The notes: generated by a model from the sequence alone, not told the origin. A DNA stretch of 32,404 nucleotides from Flammeovirgaceae bacterium UBA5867 (GCA_002432545.1 DJFR01000279.1:49731-82134); one strand, 5' to 3'; positions 17,616-26,400 are shown, counted from the first letter of the stretch. A program made the numbers and translations.

Positions 17616-20600
17616 TTAGAAGCCCAGGTTCAGACCGAGTACAAACATTCTGGCAGTTGGATACCAGTCACCGTTTTCCGGATCGTAACCTTTATACTTC
17701 GTCCAGGTGGTAAGATTATTTCCGGTAGTATATACGCGCAGGTTTGTGATACCAACCCGGTTGATGATCGTCTTCGGAACATCATAAGCCAGCGTCAATG
17801 AAGCGAGTCTCAGGAAAGATGCATCCTGAATACCCCATGATGTCTCGCCTGCGCCATAATGAACCGATGCATCGTACGTAGCACGTGGTATATTTGTGTT
17901 GGTATGCTCCGGTGTCCAGCGATCGAGCATGTCTTCATGCGCGGCACTCATGCCGGTACCACTCATCAACCCTTCATAGTAACCGCTGATAGCTTTCGCG
18001 CCATACGAGTACGTAAATACAGCATTCAATGAAAGTCCTTTCCAGGATACCTGTGATGTAAAGCCTCCGTAGAATTTAGGATCTTTTTTACCAATGATCA
18101 CCTTGTCGTTTTGATCGATCACACCATGTCCTTCTTCGCCTTCTGCCTGTTGATCTTTCGGAAGTATATCCCCGGGTCTTAATGTTTTACCAGATAAGTC
18201 GAGACTGTTGACATACTCCATATCATCTTCCTGGATAATGCGATCAAACTCCAGCATATAGATGGTATTAAGCGACTGTCCTAAGAAGAAGTTGCCTTCA
18301 CGCTGAATCTCTGTTCCCGAGAAACCTCCATAGTTATAGATCGCATCTACGTTTCCGTATAGCTTGGTAATTTTGTTTTTATCTTTGGACAGGTTCGCTG
18401 TCACATTCCATTTCCAGTCCTGCGCATCTACCACCAAAGCATTTACCGAGAACTCTAAACCTTTATTCGTCATCTCACCTATATTTTCAATGGCCTGACT
18501 ATAGCCGGTAAGCGGAGACAGTGAGCGTCTCATTAAAAGATTGGAGTTGTTGATGCTGAAATATTCTGCAGTGAACTGAACACGGTTTTCCAATACACCC
18601 AGATCTATACCTATATTTAACTGATCCTGTTTCTCCCACGTAAGACCTGGTGTACCCCGAAGACCGGTTGAATTCCATGATACATTTCCATTCGAGTATG
18701 CTGCGTTATACAGACTATAGAATGAATAGTCAGGAATGTTCTGGTTTCCGACACTGCCATAACCTGCACGCAGTTTTATAAGATTGAAGGTCTGCTGATC
18801 GGCCATAAAATCTTCAGCGGTAATATTCCATCCTAAAGCAACCGAAGGGAACAATCCCCACTTATGTCCTTCAGCAAAACGTGATGAACCATCGTAACGT
18901 GCTGTTACCGTGGCCAGATATTTACCATCGTATTCATAGTTAACACGACCGAAGAACGACATGAGTGACGATTGTGTAATGCTGGACCCCAGACTAAAAT
19001 TAGCTTTGTCGAAAGCCGCGCCTAAATTGTTATAGCCGAAATCATCCGTTGGAAAATCGCGTGCGGTGAGATTTGAATATTTGAACTGATTACGACTCAT
19101 GCTGGTACCTACCAATGCATTTACCAAATGACGGTCAAACTGTTTTTCGTAAGTAATCGAATTGTCCCATTGATAATTCAACACATGATCCAGGTTATGA
19201 ATCGCTCTCCCTCTGAATGAATCGCGTATAGCCTGCTGAATATTGCTCGGAGTATATTCGTAGTATTCCTGGTCAATAAGGTCAATGGTAAAGTTGGTAC
19301 GAAGCGTCAGGTTCTTCACCGGGTTAATGCTGATATAGTTTGAAGTAAAAATTCTGTTCTTCGATCTGTCTTTATCGATCGTCAGGGATTTGAAAGGGTT
19401 CTCCATATTCACATCCCAGTTGTTTCCCCACGCCAGTTTCAATGAATCGTGATAGAAAGGGAGCAGCGGGTTCGCACCACTTGCTACACCAAACACTTTA
19501 CCGTCTACGAGATCATCTTCCGAACGTGTGAACGAAGTGTTGGTACCGATTTTCAACCACTTCTTCATATTCTGCTCGGCATTTATACGACCGGTATAGC
19601 GTTTATAGCCTGAGCTTTGTACAAGACCTTCCTGGTTTGCATAGCCAAAGCTTACATAATAATTTCCTTTATCGGTACCACCTGAAAAACTTAGTGAGTG
19701 GTTCTGCTGAAAAGCCGAGCGCGTAATCTCGTCTACCCAATCGTAGCTCCTGCCATTGGCGTAGGACTCTGTTTCATAGTCTGCAATGCGGCCTCCGGGT
19801 TGAGACAGGTAATTGATGAATTCCTGGCGTGTAGCCGTAGGGTTAGCATCAAAGAAATCTCTGCCGATCGATGAATCCTCAAAGGCAGCAATTCTCAGAT
19901 CCAGTATATCTCTGGCACCCAAGGTCGGAGGTCTGTTCGCAAAATCCTGTACACCTACCCAGCCGTCATACGTTACTTTTCCTTCACCGCTTCTTCCTTT
20001 TTTGGTTGTGATAATTACCACACCGTTCGCACCACGCGAACCGTAAAGCGCTGTTGACGATGCATCTTTCAATACGTTGATCGATGCCACATCATTCAGG
20101 TTGATCATGTTGAAATCGCGCTCCATCACGATACCATCCACTACATATATAGGGCTCGCGCCAAATTGCATGGAGTTGTTACCGCGAACTTTAATCGTTG
20201 CATTTCCACCGGGCTCAGGATTGTTCTGTATAAATACACCGGCAGCACGTCCCTGCAGCGCTTCGTTAATGCTGGTTACAGGTCGTTCAGCCAACGTCTT
20301 TTCATTTACAGATACTACCGCACCCGTAAGATCTTTTTCTTTCAGGGATGCTCCCACCACAACCACCTCTTGCAGTGACTGTATATCCGGAGCCATCTGT
20401 ATATCAATGACTGTGCGTGTATCAATTGTTATCTCTTGTGTTGCATACCCGATGAATGTGATCACCAGTAAACCACCTTCATGATCAGACGGAACGTTGA
20501 GTGAATAATTTCCATCCGCATCGGTTGTTGTACCAATGGCAGTACCTTTAATGAGTACGCTTACTCCGGGCAGAGGCGTGTTTGTCTCATCAACAATTCT

Positions 20601-21011
20601 TCCCGTGAGTATACGATCGGCAGCACTCGCTTCAGGTTCAACTTCGTCCTGTTTGCGAAGTACAATCTGGTTTTCAACAGCTTCAAAAAGTATACGGTGC
20701 GGTGACAGTAATTTTTGCAGCACCGTGCCGAGTGCATCGTTGTTTGCCTCGATACTTACCATCTTATGCACAGGAACAACTTCAGGGCTATAGATAAACC
20801 GGATGCCGGCTATTTCTTCCAACTTCGAAAGAAGAACCTGCATTTCCTGGTTCTTTACTTCGATCGAAATTTTCTTTTTCAATGCCTCCTGCCCTTTCGA
20901 TTCCGTTGCAAGAGCAACACCTGTACACGTAACTATAATGAAAATTGGGACGATAGCTACTCTCATAATGAACAAGAATAATGGACGATGGACATGTAGT
21001 AATTTTTCCAT
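17616..21011 (-). CDS. susC: SusC/RagA family TonB-dependent outer-membrane transporter with STN signalling domain
   Basis: About 1131 residues from the ATG at 21009-21011; a longer form from 21071 would start inside a hairpin. After a hydrophobic export signal (residues 10-35) come an STN domain (about 48-120, ISIEVKNQEMQVLLSKLEEIAG), a carboxypeptidase-D-like regulatory domain (about 135-206, LTGRIVDETNTPLPGVSVLIKGT), a plug (about 215-340, with ALQGRAAGVFI, IYVVDGIVM and ALYGSRGANGVVIITTKKG) and a beta-barrel ending NLGLNLGF. It imports oligosaccharides across the outer membrane with TonB energy. The STN domain is the part that talks to FecR-type anti-sigma factors, and fecR is the adjacent upstream gene, so this is a transducing transporter. 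Confidence 0.97.
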   Translation of the reverse strand: MEKLLHVHRPLFLFIMRVAIVPIFIIVTCTGVALATESKGQEALKKKISIEVKNQEMQVLLSKLEEIAGIRFIYSPEVVPVHKMVSIEANNDALGTVLQKLLSPHRILFEAVENQIVLRKQDEVEPEASAADRILTGRIVDETNTPLPGVSVLIKGTAIGTTTDADGNYSLNVPSDHEGGLLVITFIGYATQEITIDTRTVIDIQMAPDIQSLQEVVVVGASLKEKDLTGAVVSVNEKTLAERPVTSINEALQGRAAGVFIQNNPEPGGNATIKVRGNNSMQFGASPIYVVDGIVMERDFNMINLNDVASINVLKDASSTALYGSRGANGVVIITTKKGRSGEGKVTYDGWVGVQDFANRPPTLGARDILDLRIAAFEDSSIGRDFFDANPTATRQEFINYLSQPGGRIADYETESYANGRSYDWVDEITRSAFQQNHSLSFSGGTDKGNYYVSFGYANQEGLVQSSGYKRYTGRINAEQNMKKWLKIGTNTSFTRSEDDLVDGKVFGVASGANPLLPFYHDSLKLAWGNNWDVNMENPFKSLTIDKDRSKNRIFTSNYISINPVKNLTLRTNFTIDLIDQEYYEYTPSNIQQAIRDSFRGRAIHNLDHVLNYQWDNSITYEKQFDRHLVNALVGTSMSRNQFKYSNLTARDFPTDDFGYNNLGAAFDKANFSLGSSITQSSLMSFFGRVNYEYDGKYLATVTARYDGSSRFAEGHKWGLFPSVALGWNITAEDFMADQQTFNLIKLRAGYGSVGNQNIPDYSFYSLYNAAYSNGNVSWNSTGLRGTPGLTWEKQDQLNIGIDLGVLENRVQFTAEYFSINNSNLLMRRSLSPLTGYSQAIENIGEMTNKGLEFSVNALVVDAQDWKWNVTANLSKDKNKITKLYGNVDAIYNYGGFSGTEIQREGNFFLGQSLNTIYMLEFDRIIQEDDMEYVNSLDLSGKTLRPGDILPKDQQAEGEEGHGVIDQNDKVIIGKKDPKFYGGFTSQVSWKGLSLNAVFTYSYGAKAISGYYEGLMSGTGMSAAHEDMLDRWTPEHTNTNIPRATYDASVHYGAGETSWGIQDASFLRLASLTLAYDVPKTIINRVGITNLRVYTTGNNLTTWTKYKGYDPENGDWYPTARMFVLGLNLGF

Positions 21012-21048
21012 ATATTGGATTGTTTTTTTATTATTATTTAGTATTCCA

Positions 21049-21086
21049 GACTGGTGATGCGCCAACATCATCAGTCTTCTTTTTTC
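21049..21086 (+). terminator. hairpin plus T-run facing antisense to the susC leader
   Basis: GACTGGTGATG (21049-21059) pairs with CATCATCAGTC (21066-21076) with one wobble around a 6-nt loop, followed on the plus strand by TTCTTTTTTC. In the susC direction no T-run follows. It therefore has the form of an intrinsic terminator for a plus-strand RNA running antisense to the 5' end of susC, although no plus-strand gene is present. It could instead be an mRNA leader structure. Confidence 0.5.
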
Positions 21087-21133
21087 ATAGGGTCGAGATC
21101 AATCATGTCATATCACATAGGGATTTAGGTGGT

Positions 21134-22252
21134 TTAGTTTTTACATCCGTTTCCTGTAATGGACACCTGATCATTTACTATGTCATACTTCACGCCAATG
21201 GAGCGACATATAAGATCGACTTTCGTGGTGAAAGGTTCATCTGTAAATGATGCAGTAACAGAGCATCCTTCTATATCTGCCTGTTCAAAATTTATCCGTA
21301 CTCCATACGCTTTCGACAGGAGTGCAAATGCTTTGGACACAGGCGTGCTGTTAAATTTCAAATAGGTATCAGGAACGCTGGACTCTGCTATGGAGGAAGC
21401 ATTGAGGCGTGTATGCTGTATCTGTTCCGCATCTCCCCTCCTGTATATTAGCTGTTCGTTTCGCGTGAGGATCGCATTTGGTTCGCCTTCCGCTATATTT
21501 CCGGAAGCACCCGGAGTAGAATATATAGATACGGTTCCGGATTTAACAACAACTTTTACCTGCTCATCCTGCTTATTGGTGCTTATCTCGAAACTTGTTC
21601 CCAATACTTTTGCAACAATATTTCCGGCATTCACATAAAAAGGTTTCTTCGGATTCTTGGTTACTTCGAAGAACGCAGTACCCTCCATATATACTTCGCG
21701 TGAATCTCCTGAAAATTCTTTCGGATACCGTATGGTACTGTTTTGAGACAGCAGCACAGAACTTTTATCCGGCAGGTTGATCAGCAACGCATCTTCGCTC
21801 TTATTAATACGCTCGATCATGAAATCATCCGCAGCTTCTGTTTGTGCCAGCGGATTGGTCTGATCATTCGTTCGTATACTACTATATATACCATACAAAC
21901 CTATAGCCAGCATGATGGTAATAGAAGCAGCTATCGCATACCATCGTGGATGCCGTGTGTTTGCTTCCGGTTCAATACTTTCGGTTAGCGCAGGTTCTTC
22001 ATCGTCTGGTATCTGCGCCAATATACTTTCAACTTCACGCTGTATTTCGAAATCGCTAATGGATTCATGCTGAACGGGATGTATAGCTAACACAATGGCC
22101 CTGGCTTCCTCAACCGCATCGCGCTTGATACTGTTTTCGAGCAGCCAGTTTCGCCAAACTATATCTTCTTCCCGTGTTGGATTTTTAACCCACGAACGGA
22201 AACGCTGGTCCTGAACAAAGTCTTCGGCAGAATAATGTCTATAATGATTCAT
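21134..22252 (-). CDS. fecR: FecR family anti-sigma factor
   Basis: A 372-residue protein from the ATG at 22250-22252. A 44-codon longer form exists, but its extra residues are unlike the family. The cytoplasmic N-terminal helical region (AEDFVQDQRFRSWVKNP, WLLENS) is followed by one membrane segment at about 105-126 (WYAIAASITIMLAIGLYGIY). A periplasmic FecR domain spans about 150-245 (EVYMEGTAFFEV, VLGTSFEIS, VVVKSGTVSIY) and a C-terminal DUF4974 domain about 297-367 (LKFNSTPVSKAFALLSKAYGV). It would hold the ECF sigma factor inactive until substrate binding by SusC is signalled through the STN domain. It lies 122 bp upstream of susC on the same strand, and the sigma gene diverges from it. 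Confidence 0.95.
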   Translation of the reverse strand: MNHYRHYSAEDFVQDQRFRSWVKNPTREEDIVWRNWLLENSIKRDAVEEARAIVLAIHPVQHESISDFEIQREVESILAQIPDDEEPALTESIEPEANTRHPRWYAIAASITIMLAIGLYGIYSSIRTNDQTNPLAQTEAADDFMIERINKSEDALLINLPDKSSVLLSQNSTIRYPKEFSGDSREVYMEGTAFFEVTKNPKKPFYVNAGNIVAKVLGTSFEISTNKQDEQVKVVVKSGTVSIYSTPGASGNIAEGEPNAILTRNEQLIYRRGDAEQIQHTRLNASSIAESSVPDTYLKFNSTPVSKAFALLSKAYGVRINFEQADIEGCSVTASFTDEPFTTKVDLICRSIGVKYDIVNDQVSITGNGCKN

Positions 22253-22369
22253 GTAGTGTAATCGACAACTATAATTAGGTATAGACAACGATTGCAGAAT
22301 TCTACTCTTCTTTTTTAAAAAATTTTCACACGAGCACGGTAATTTTCCGTTTCTAAAAAAAACGTTTGC

Positions 22370-22383
22370 AGAAAACGGTTGCA
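22370..22383. promoter_or_regulatory. candidate LacI-type operator in the sigma/fecR intergenic region
   Basis: AGAAAACGGTTGCA matches 9 of 10 fixed positions of the general pattern TGnAAnCGnTTnCA. Read on the minus strand it contains CAACCGTTT, identical to the core of the inverted repeat upstream of the MFS gene. It lies 118 bp upstream of the fecR start and 61 bp upstream of the sigma start, a suitable position to control either. Confidence 0.35.
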
Positions 22384-22443
22384 TTATTTGTTTTTACATG
22401 AAAAAGACTGAATTTTAAAAAACCTTAACCTTTACGCTGAGCA

Positions 22444-23019
22444 TTGGAATACATACTTTCACCGGAACAGGAAACTAAACTTTGGGATGAGTTCAGAGGT
22501 GGAACGAAGCTGAGTTTCGAGAAGCTGATGAAGATTCACTACCGGAGTTTGTTTACCTATGGTACCAAATTCACGAAGGACACCGAGTTTGTTAAAGACT
22601 GCCTGCAAGATCTTTTTCTTGAACTATGGAAGACACGCAAGTCTTTAAGCAGTACACTGTATGTAAAGTCTTATCTCTTCAAGAGTGTACGTAATAAAAT
22701 TTGTCGTGAGCTCCATAAGAACAGATGGCATCTGCATGCACAGCCGATCGAAGACAATTATTACTTTGATGTAGAGTTCTCCATCGAACATCATCTTATT
22801 CGCGAACAAACACTGCGCGACACCGCGAGTAAATTTTCCGAACTACTCAATAAATTACCTAAGAGACAAAAGGAAATTATATACCTGCGCTTTTATCAAA
22901 ATCTGGATGTGCCGGACATTGTACAGATCATGGAAATTAACTCCCAGTCGGTATATAATTTATTGCATAAGGCGCTGGCAAATTTGCGCGATCCGCTGCT
23001 GGCCAGGATTAACTTCTAA
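22444..23019 (+). CDS. ECF RNA polymerase sigma-70 factor (TTG start)
   Basis: A 191-residue ECF sigma factor. Region 2 spans about residues 24-95 (FEKLMKIHYRSLFTYGTKFTKD, VKDCLQDLFLELWKTR, YLFKSVRNKICRELH) and region 4 about 126-182 (LLNKLPKRQKEIIYLRFYQNLD, SQSVYNLLHKALANLR). This is the FecI-like type common in Bacteroidota loci with STN-bearing SusC and FecR. An in-frame TGA sits two codons upstream of the TTG at 22444, and the first internal ATG (codon 29) would cut into region 2.1, so TTG is the best start. It is transcribed away from fecR, whereas sigma and anti-sigma genes are usually in the same direction. It should direct susC transcription once released by FecR. Confidence 0.93.
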   Translation: MEYILSPEQETKLWDEFRGGTKLSFEKLMKIHYRSLFTYGTKFTKDTEFVKDCLQDLFLELWKTRKSLSSTLYVKSYLFKSVRNKICRELHKNRWHLHAQPIEDNYYFDVEFSIEHHLIREQTLRDTASKFSELLNKLPKRQKEIIYLRFYQNLDVPDIVQIMEINSQSVYNLLHKALANLRDPLLARINF

Positions 23020-23035
23020 CGATATATAGCCAACC

Positions 23036-23683
23036 CTATAGTAATTGCAACTCCGTAGCGGTTCTGATAAGCGCTGCTGCATTTTTTACATCCATTTTCT
23101 GCATCAGGTTTCTGCGATGGGTCTCAACGGTAAAAGGACTTACCATCAAATCTTTGGCTATATCTACACTCGTCTTCCCCTCGGCAATCATCTTCAGGAT
23201 TTGCTTTTCGCGCTTGGTCAGTGGCGGTATAGCTTTGAGTTGTTGCGCGGAAGGCTTATTGATTATCCTTTTTATTTCTTCACTGAAGGCAACCTGGCCA
23301 TCGAGTGCATGCAGTATACAGGTAATGATCTCGGATGCGGAAGCATTCTTCAAAATATAGCCGCAAGCTCCGTTCGCAAGCAATTGCATGACCAGGCTTC
23401 GGTCGTTATGATTACTGAAACCAAGTATATAGGTATCCGGCAGCAGAACCTTTATTTCGCGACACAGGTCTATACCATTCATATCCGGCAAAGTTATATC
23501 GAGTAACACAACATCGATGGGCTGACGACCACGCTTTACATCCTCTATAAAATCTTTGCCTGTATAATATTCGCGAATTGCTCTGATCGGCAAATCGTTA
23601 ATTAGTATACGCTGCAACCCCTCAACCACCACCGGATGATCTTCTACAATCGCGATGGTTAGCGGCATTCTATCGTGTGACAT
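23036..23683 (-). CDS. NarL/FixJ-type response regulator (LuxR HTH)
   Basis: A 215-residue two-domain regulator. The receiver domain (about 8-122) has acidic E14 D15, the phosphoacceptor D62 in VVLLDITLPDMNG, S90 and K112. The LuxR-type helix-turn-helix (about 153-212) has LTKREKQILKMIAEGKTSVDIAKDLMVSPFTVETHRRNLMQK. Its start overlaps the 3' end of the sensor kinase gene by 14 bp, so the two are translationally coupled and form one two-component system. Its target is unknown. An inverted repeat between the kinase gene and the divergent lipoprotein gene is a candidate binding site. Confidence 0.96.
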   Translation of the reverse strand: MSHDRMPLTIAIVEDHPVVVEGLQRILINDLPIRAIREYYTGKDFIEDVKRGRQPIDVVLLDITLPDMNGIDLCREIKVLLPDTYILGFSNHNDRSLVMQLLANGACGYILKNASASEIITCILHALDGQVAFSEEIKRIINKPSAQQLKAIPPLTKREKQILKMIAEGKTSVDIAKDLMVSPFTVETHRRNLMQKMDVKNAAALIRTATELQLL

Positions 23684-25676
23684 CGAATTCTATATTTATC
23701 GTTGTTCCTTCTCCTTCCGCGGATGTTATATCAAGCTTCCCGTGCAGGTATTCCACCCGTCTGCGTACATTTCCCAAACCTATACCTTTGCTTTTAACGT
23801 TTGTAGCTATCGTAAATCCTTTTCCATTATCTTCCACTGTTATAAAAAACACATTCGCATTCTGACTGCACTGCACGAGAATTTCCGTAGCGTTTGCATG
23901 GCGTATCGCGTTGGTAAGTAATTCCTGTACCATGCGGTATATATTTACCTGCTTCTCCTGCGCCAATCGATTGTCCAGACCAAAGGATTCAAACGAAATG
24001 TGTATGGGTACGGATGCCATGGAGTCACACATATCTTTTAATGCAGGCTCAAGTCCCAGTTGCAGTAACGACTCGGGCATCATGTTGCGGGCAATCCTGC
24101 GAAGTTCATTGGAAGATATATCAAGCTGATCCTGCAGTGAAAGCAGATCTGCTTCACGACCGTCCGAGTGATTCGAAGCTATATGAGACAACCTCGTTTT
24201 GATGGCAGCAAGTCTCCCACCCAGTCCGTCATGGAGATCAATAGCAAGTCGTTTTCGTTCCTGCTCTTCACCCTGCATCAACGCCCGGGCTACCTGTATC
24301 TGTTGTTTCTGCTCAGTATCTTTTAGCTGCTGCTGATAATGTAATTCCGTTTGCCGCCCCAACTTCCTGCTATTGCGATATAGTATAATGGAGAATATGA
24401 CGATGATACCTAAAAACAAACTAACAAGCACCAGCATCCAGTTTATCAGTTTTGTATTCCGGGATTCCAGCGTGGCCTTTTCAGTTTCGGCCTGAAGCGT
24501 AGCGATCTTCTTTTCATTTTCTGCATTTTTATACCGTGTCTCCAGTTCAATAATGTCCTTCTGAAGTTTATTCTCATACAAACTATCACTCAACACTATA
24601 TATTGATCAGCCCAATGCAAGGCTTGTTCCGCATCACCCAACCGCGTATAGCAGGTATACAATTCCTTATAGTAAAGCTTCTTATCCTGTAAAAAGACCA
24701 CAGGGCTTTTCAGCAGATCTTCCAGCACGACAATGGCTTTTCTATATTCTTTCAGGTTGGAAAGTGCTTTATACTTGGCGTACGTCACACGATTTAATGC
24801 ATGCAAAGCACCGAGCTTCCCGGCAAATGCTATTCCTTTGTCAAAACTTTGAATAGCACGCACATGCTGTTTCTGTTTATCAAAATATATACCTTCGGCA
24901 TAGTAAAAAACAAGATGCAGGTTTGAATTCGGAAACTGCAACAATACTCTACGTGCTTTATCAATAGCATGCCTCGCAGAATCATATTGTTCAAGGTATA
25001 CATAATTCTCTCCGGCAATAATATAGGTTTCGATGAGCTCAACCAGATTAACAGGATTATCGGAACGTGATTTCTCCAGAGAAAGAATAGATTGCTCCAG
25101 GTACGATGATGCCTTGACACGTTGATTAGCGTTCATAAAAACAATTGCCATGGATTTATGTGCCTTACCCAACACGAACAGGTCCGCTGATTTTGATGCG
25201 AGTGTGGCCGCATGCGTAAAAGCATCCATGGCGCCTTTCTCATTTCCTTTTACCTGTTCAATAAGTCCATAGTTACTCCGAATGATACTTCGCAGGCGAT
25301 ATGCTTCCGGATGTGGGAACGCTGCGAGCATGGAATCGCTCTTCAATATATACTTCACAAGCTGATTAATATCCCGGAGCCCGTACCGAACGATGGCAGT
25401 ATAGTAAGGGACAGCCGCCTTCAGAAACGGATACGATTCGCTGGCAGCAGCACCCTTCTTCAGGTAAATCCTGCTCTGTGTTGTATCGTTTATGCGTTTG
25501 TACAGCAACGACAATTTCAGAGCCGTATATGCCTGTATACTGTCATTGCCATTTTCAGCTTCCGCTTCCAATTGCGATATATACTCTGATTCATTGCCCA
25601 GGGAATAGGTAACCTGGGCTTGCGGTACAACGCTTACAAACATAATCAGGACAAGCAGTATCAATCGGTATACCAT
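23670..25676 (-). CDS. sensor histidine kinase, TPR-containing, HisKA_3 (NarX/DesK) type
   Basis: A 668-residue kinase. A signal peptide (LILLVLIMFVSVVPQAQ) and a region rich in TPR-like helices (about 45-365) form the periplasmic sensor. A coiled coil (about 365-410) leads to one membrane segment (411-433). The cytoplasmic part has a second coiled coil, HisKA_3 with EEQERKRLAIDLHDGLGG (phosphoacceptor H482), and an HATPase domain with ELLTNAIRHA (N589), DNGKG (616-620) and GIGLGNVRRR (631-640). It should phosphorylate the response regulator encoded just downstream. TPR sensors of this architecture are common in Bacteroidota; the signal is unknown. It has a candidate promoter immediately upstream. 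Confidence 0.95.
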   Translation of the reverse strand: MVYRLILLVLIMFVSVVPQAQVTYSLGNESEYISQLEAEAENGNDSIQAYTALKLSLLYKRINDTTQSRIYLKKGAAASESYPFLKAAVPYYTAIVRYGLRDINQLVKYILKSDSMLAAFPHPEAYRLRSIIRSNYGLIEQVKGNEKGAMDAFTHAATLASKSADLFVLGKAHKSMAIVFMNANQRVKASSYLEQSILSLEKSRSDNPVNLVELIETYIIAGENYVYLEQYDSARHAIDKARRVLLQFPNSNLHLVFYYAEGIYFDKQKQHVRAIQSFDKGIAFAGKLGALHALNRVTYAKYKALSNLKEYRKAIVVLEDLLKSPVVFLQDKKLYYKELYTCYTRLGDAEQALHWADQYIVLSDSLYENKLQKDIIELETRYKNAENEKKIATLQAETEKATLESRNTKLINWMLVLVSLFLGIIVIFSIILYRNSRKLGRQTELHYQQQLKDTEQKQQIQVARALMQGEEQERKRLAIDLHDGLGGRLAAIKTRLSHIASNHSDGREADLLSLQDQLDISSNELRRIARNMMPESLLQLGLEPALKDMCDSMASVPIHISFESFGLDNRLAQEKQVNIYRMVQELLTNAIRHANATEILVQCSQNANVFFITVEDNGKGFTIATNVKSKGIGLGNVRRRVEYLHGKLDITSAEGEGTTINIEFDVTR

Positions 25677-25717
25677 ACAAATGCAGTGCTTTCAGTTTCA
25701 ATAAGAAGGCGAAACGT

Positions 25718-25746
25718 CAAAGCTAAAAAATATAGCATGACCGCAA
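25718..25746 (-). promoter_or_regulatory. promoter of the sensor kinase / response regulator operon
   Basis: On the minus strand TAGCTTTG is an exact match to the Bacteroidota -7 element TAnnTTTG. A TTG lies 18 nt upstream, slightly shorter than the usual 19-21. The element ends about 42 nt from the kinase start codon. Confidence 0.55.
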
Positions 25747-25763
25747 AAAAATGATTTTTCATA

Positions 25764-25779
25764 TACTGGAAAACCAGTA
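25764..25779. promoter_or_regulatory. inverted repeat TACTGG-AAAA-CCAGTA between divergent genes
   Basis: Perfect 6-bp arms around AAAA lie 25 bp upstream of the -33 element of the lipoprotein gene and 17 bp upstream of the kinase promoter. NarL-family regulators bind inverted repeats of about this size, so it may be the binding site of the response regulator encoded at 23036-23683. This is inference from position and symmetry. Confidence 0.4.
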
Positions 25780-25803
25780 GAAAAAGACCGTGACTTTATG
25801 TTA

Positions 25804-25834
25804 TTGACCACCCCCGACACTGCCGATACCTTTG
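25804..25834 (+). promoter_or_regulatory. promoter of the small lipoprotein gene
   Basis: TTG (25804-25806), a 20-nt spacer and TACCTTTG (25827-25834) match the canonical Bacteroidota promoter at both elements with consensus spacing. The start codon follows 40 to 55 nt downstream. Confidence 0.75.
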
Positions 25835-25874
25835 CCTGTACTTCTACATAATTTCTAATTAACAGTTAACAAAC

Positions 25875-26372
25875 ATGAATTTTACCATTATGAAAACAAG
25901 GATCTATAGTGTTGTAGCATTACTGGCACTTGCAACATGTTTTTGCGCCTGTGGCAGCGATGATGATGCAACTCCGGGCGGCAATGAAGAAATCGGCACA
26001 TTTGCCGGCAACATCCAGATAACGGACGACCCACAGACCGAACTGGGATATATCCTGAATGCAAAAGTGAAAGTTACACGAAGCGGCAACAACGCAACGA
26101 TAAAAATAACAGGCGATCCCAGCTTTGACCGTGAGTATAGCGGTACGTTCACAACTTTACAAACAAACAGCTATACCATCAAAATCGAAAAGCAAATCAA
26201 ACCCACTGAAAAGATAGCAGGTGAGCAGATTGTAATTACGGATAATAAGCTTACCGTTGGTATTGATGTCGCGAATGATAATGTACTGGTAAGAACCAAT
26301 CCCAACACCTCTGAGACAGTACAGATCTCCGGTAAACTTGAAATGATCGGAGCCGGTCTTCTGAAAGAATAA
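25875..26372 (+). CDS. small predicted lipoprotein of unknown function
   Basis: 165 residues, or 160 if translation starts at the second ATG (25890), which gives the more usual MKTRIYSVVALLALATCFCAC signal. A cysteine directly followed by GSDDD marks a lipoprotein; the acidic residues after it are typical of lipoproteins kept or surface-exposed in Bacteroidota. The mature part (about 130 residues) looks like a beta-rich domain: FAGNIQITDD, LNAKVKVTRSGNNATIKITGD, YSGTFTTL, SYTIKIEKQI, VQISGKLEM. I do not recognise the family. It has its own strong promoter, diverges from the two-component operon and ends at a strong terminator, so it is monocistronic and may be a target of that system. Confidence 0.8.
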   Translation: MNFTIMKTRIYSVVALLALATCFCACGSDDDATPGGNEEIGTFAGNIQITDDPQTELGYILNAKVKVTRSGNNATIKITGDPSFDREYSGTFTTLQTNSYTIKIEKQIKPTEKIAGEQIVITDNKLTVGIDVANDNVLVRTNPNTSETVQISGKLEMIGAGLLKE

Positions 26373-26400
26373 GTATATACGCATCTAAAATACAACACAT

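Noticed and set aside
17109..17801. 230-residue open frame on the plus strand across the susC/susD junction
   Set aside because: It is antisense to well-supported SusC and SusD genes, has no recognisable domain and is low-complexity (Ser/Cys-rich), as expected of an opposite-strand shadow.
21012..21071. 20-codon N-terminal extension of SusC
   Set aside because: It begins within the hairpin at 21049-21076, and the export signal starts at the later ATG (21011).
22253..22384. 44-codon N-terminal extension of FecR
   Set aside because: The extra residues are Cys/Lys-rich and unlike the family; MNHYRHYSAEDFVQD is a typical FecR start, and the extension covers the operator-like site.
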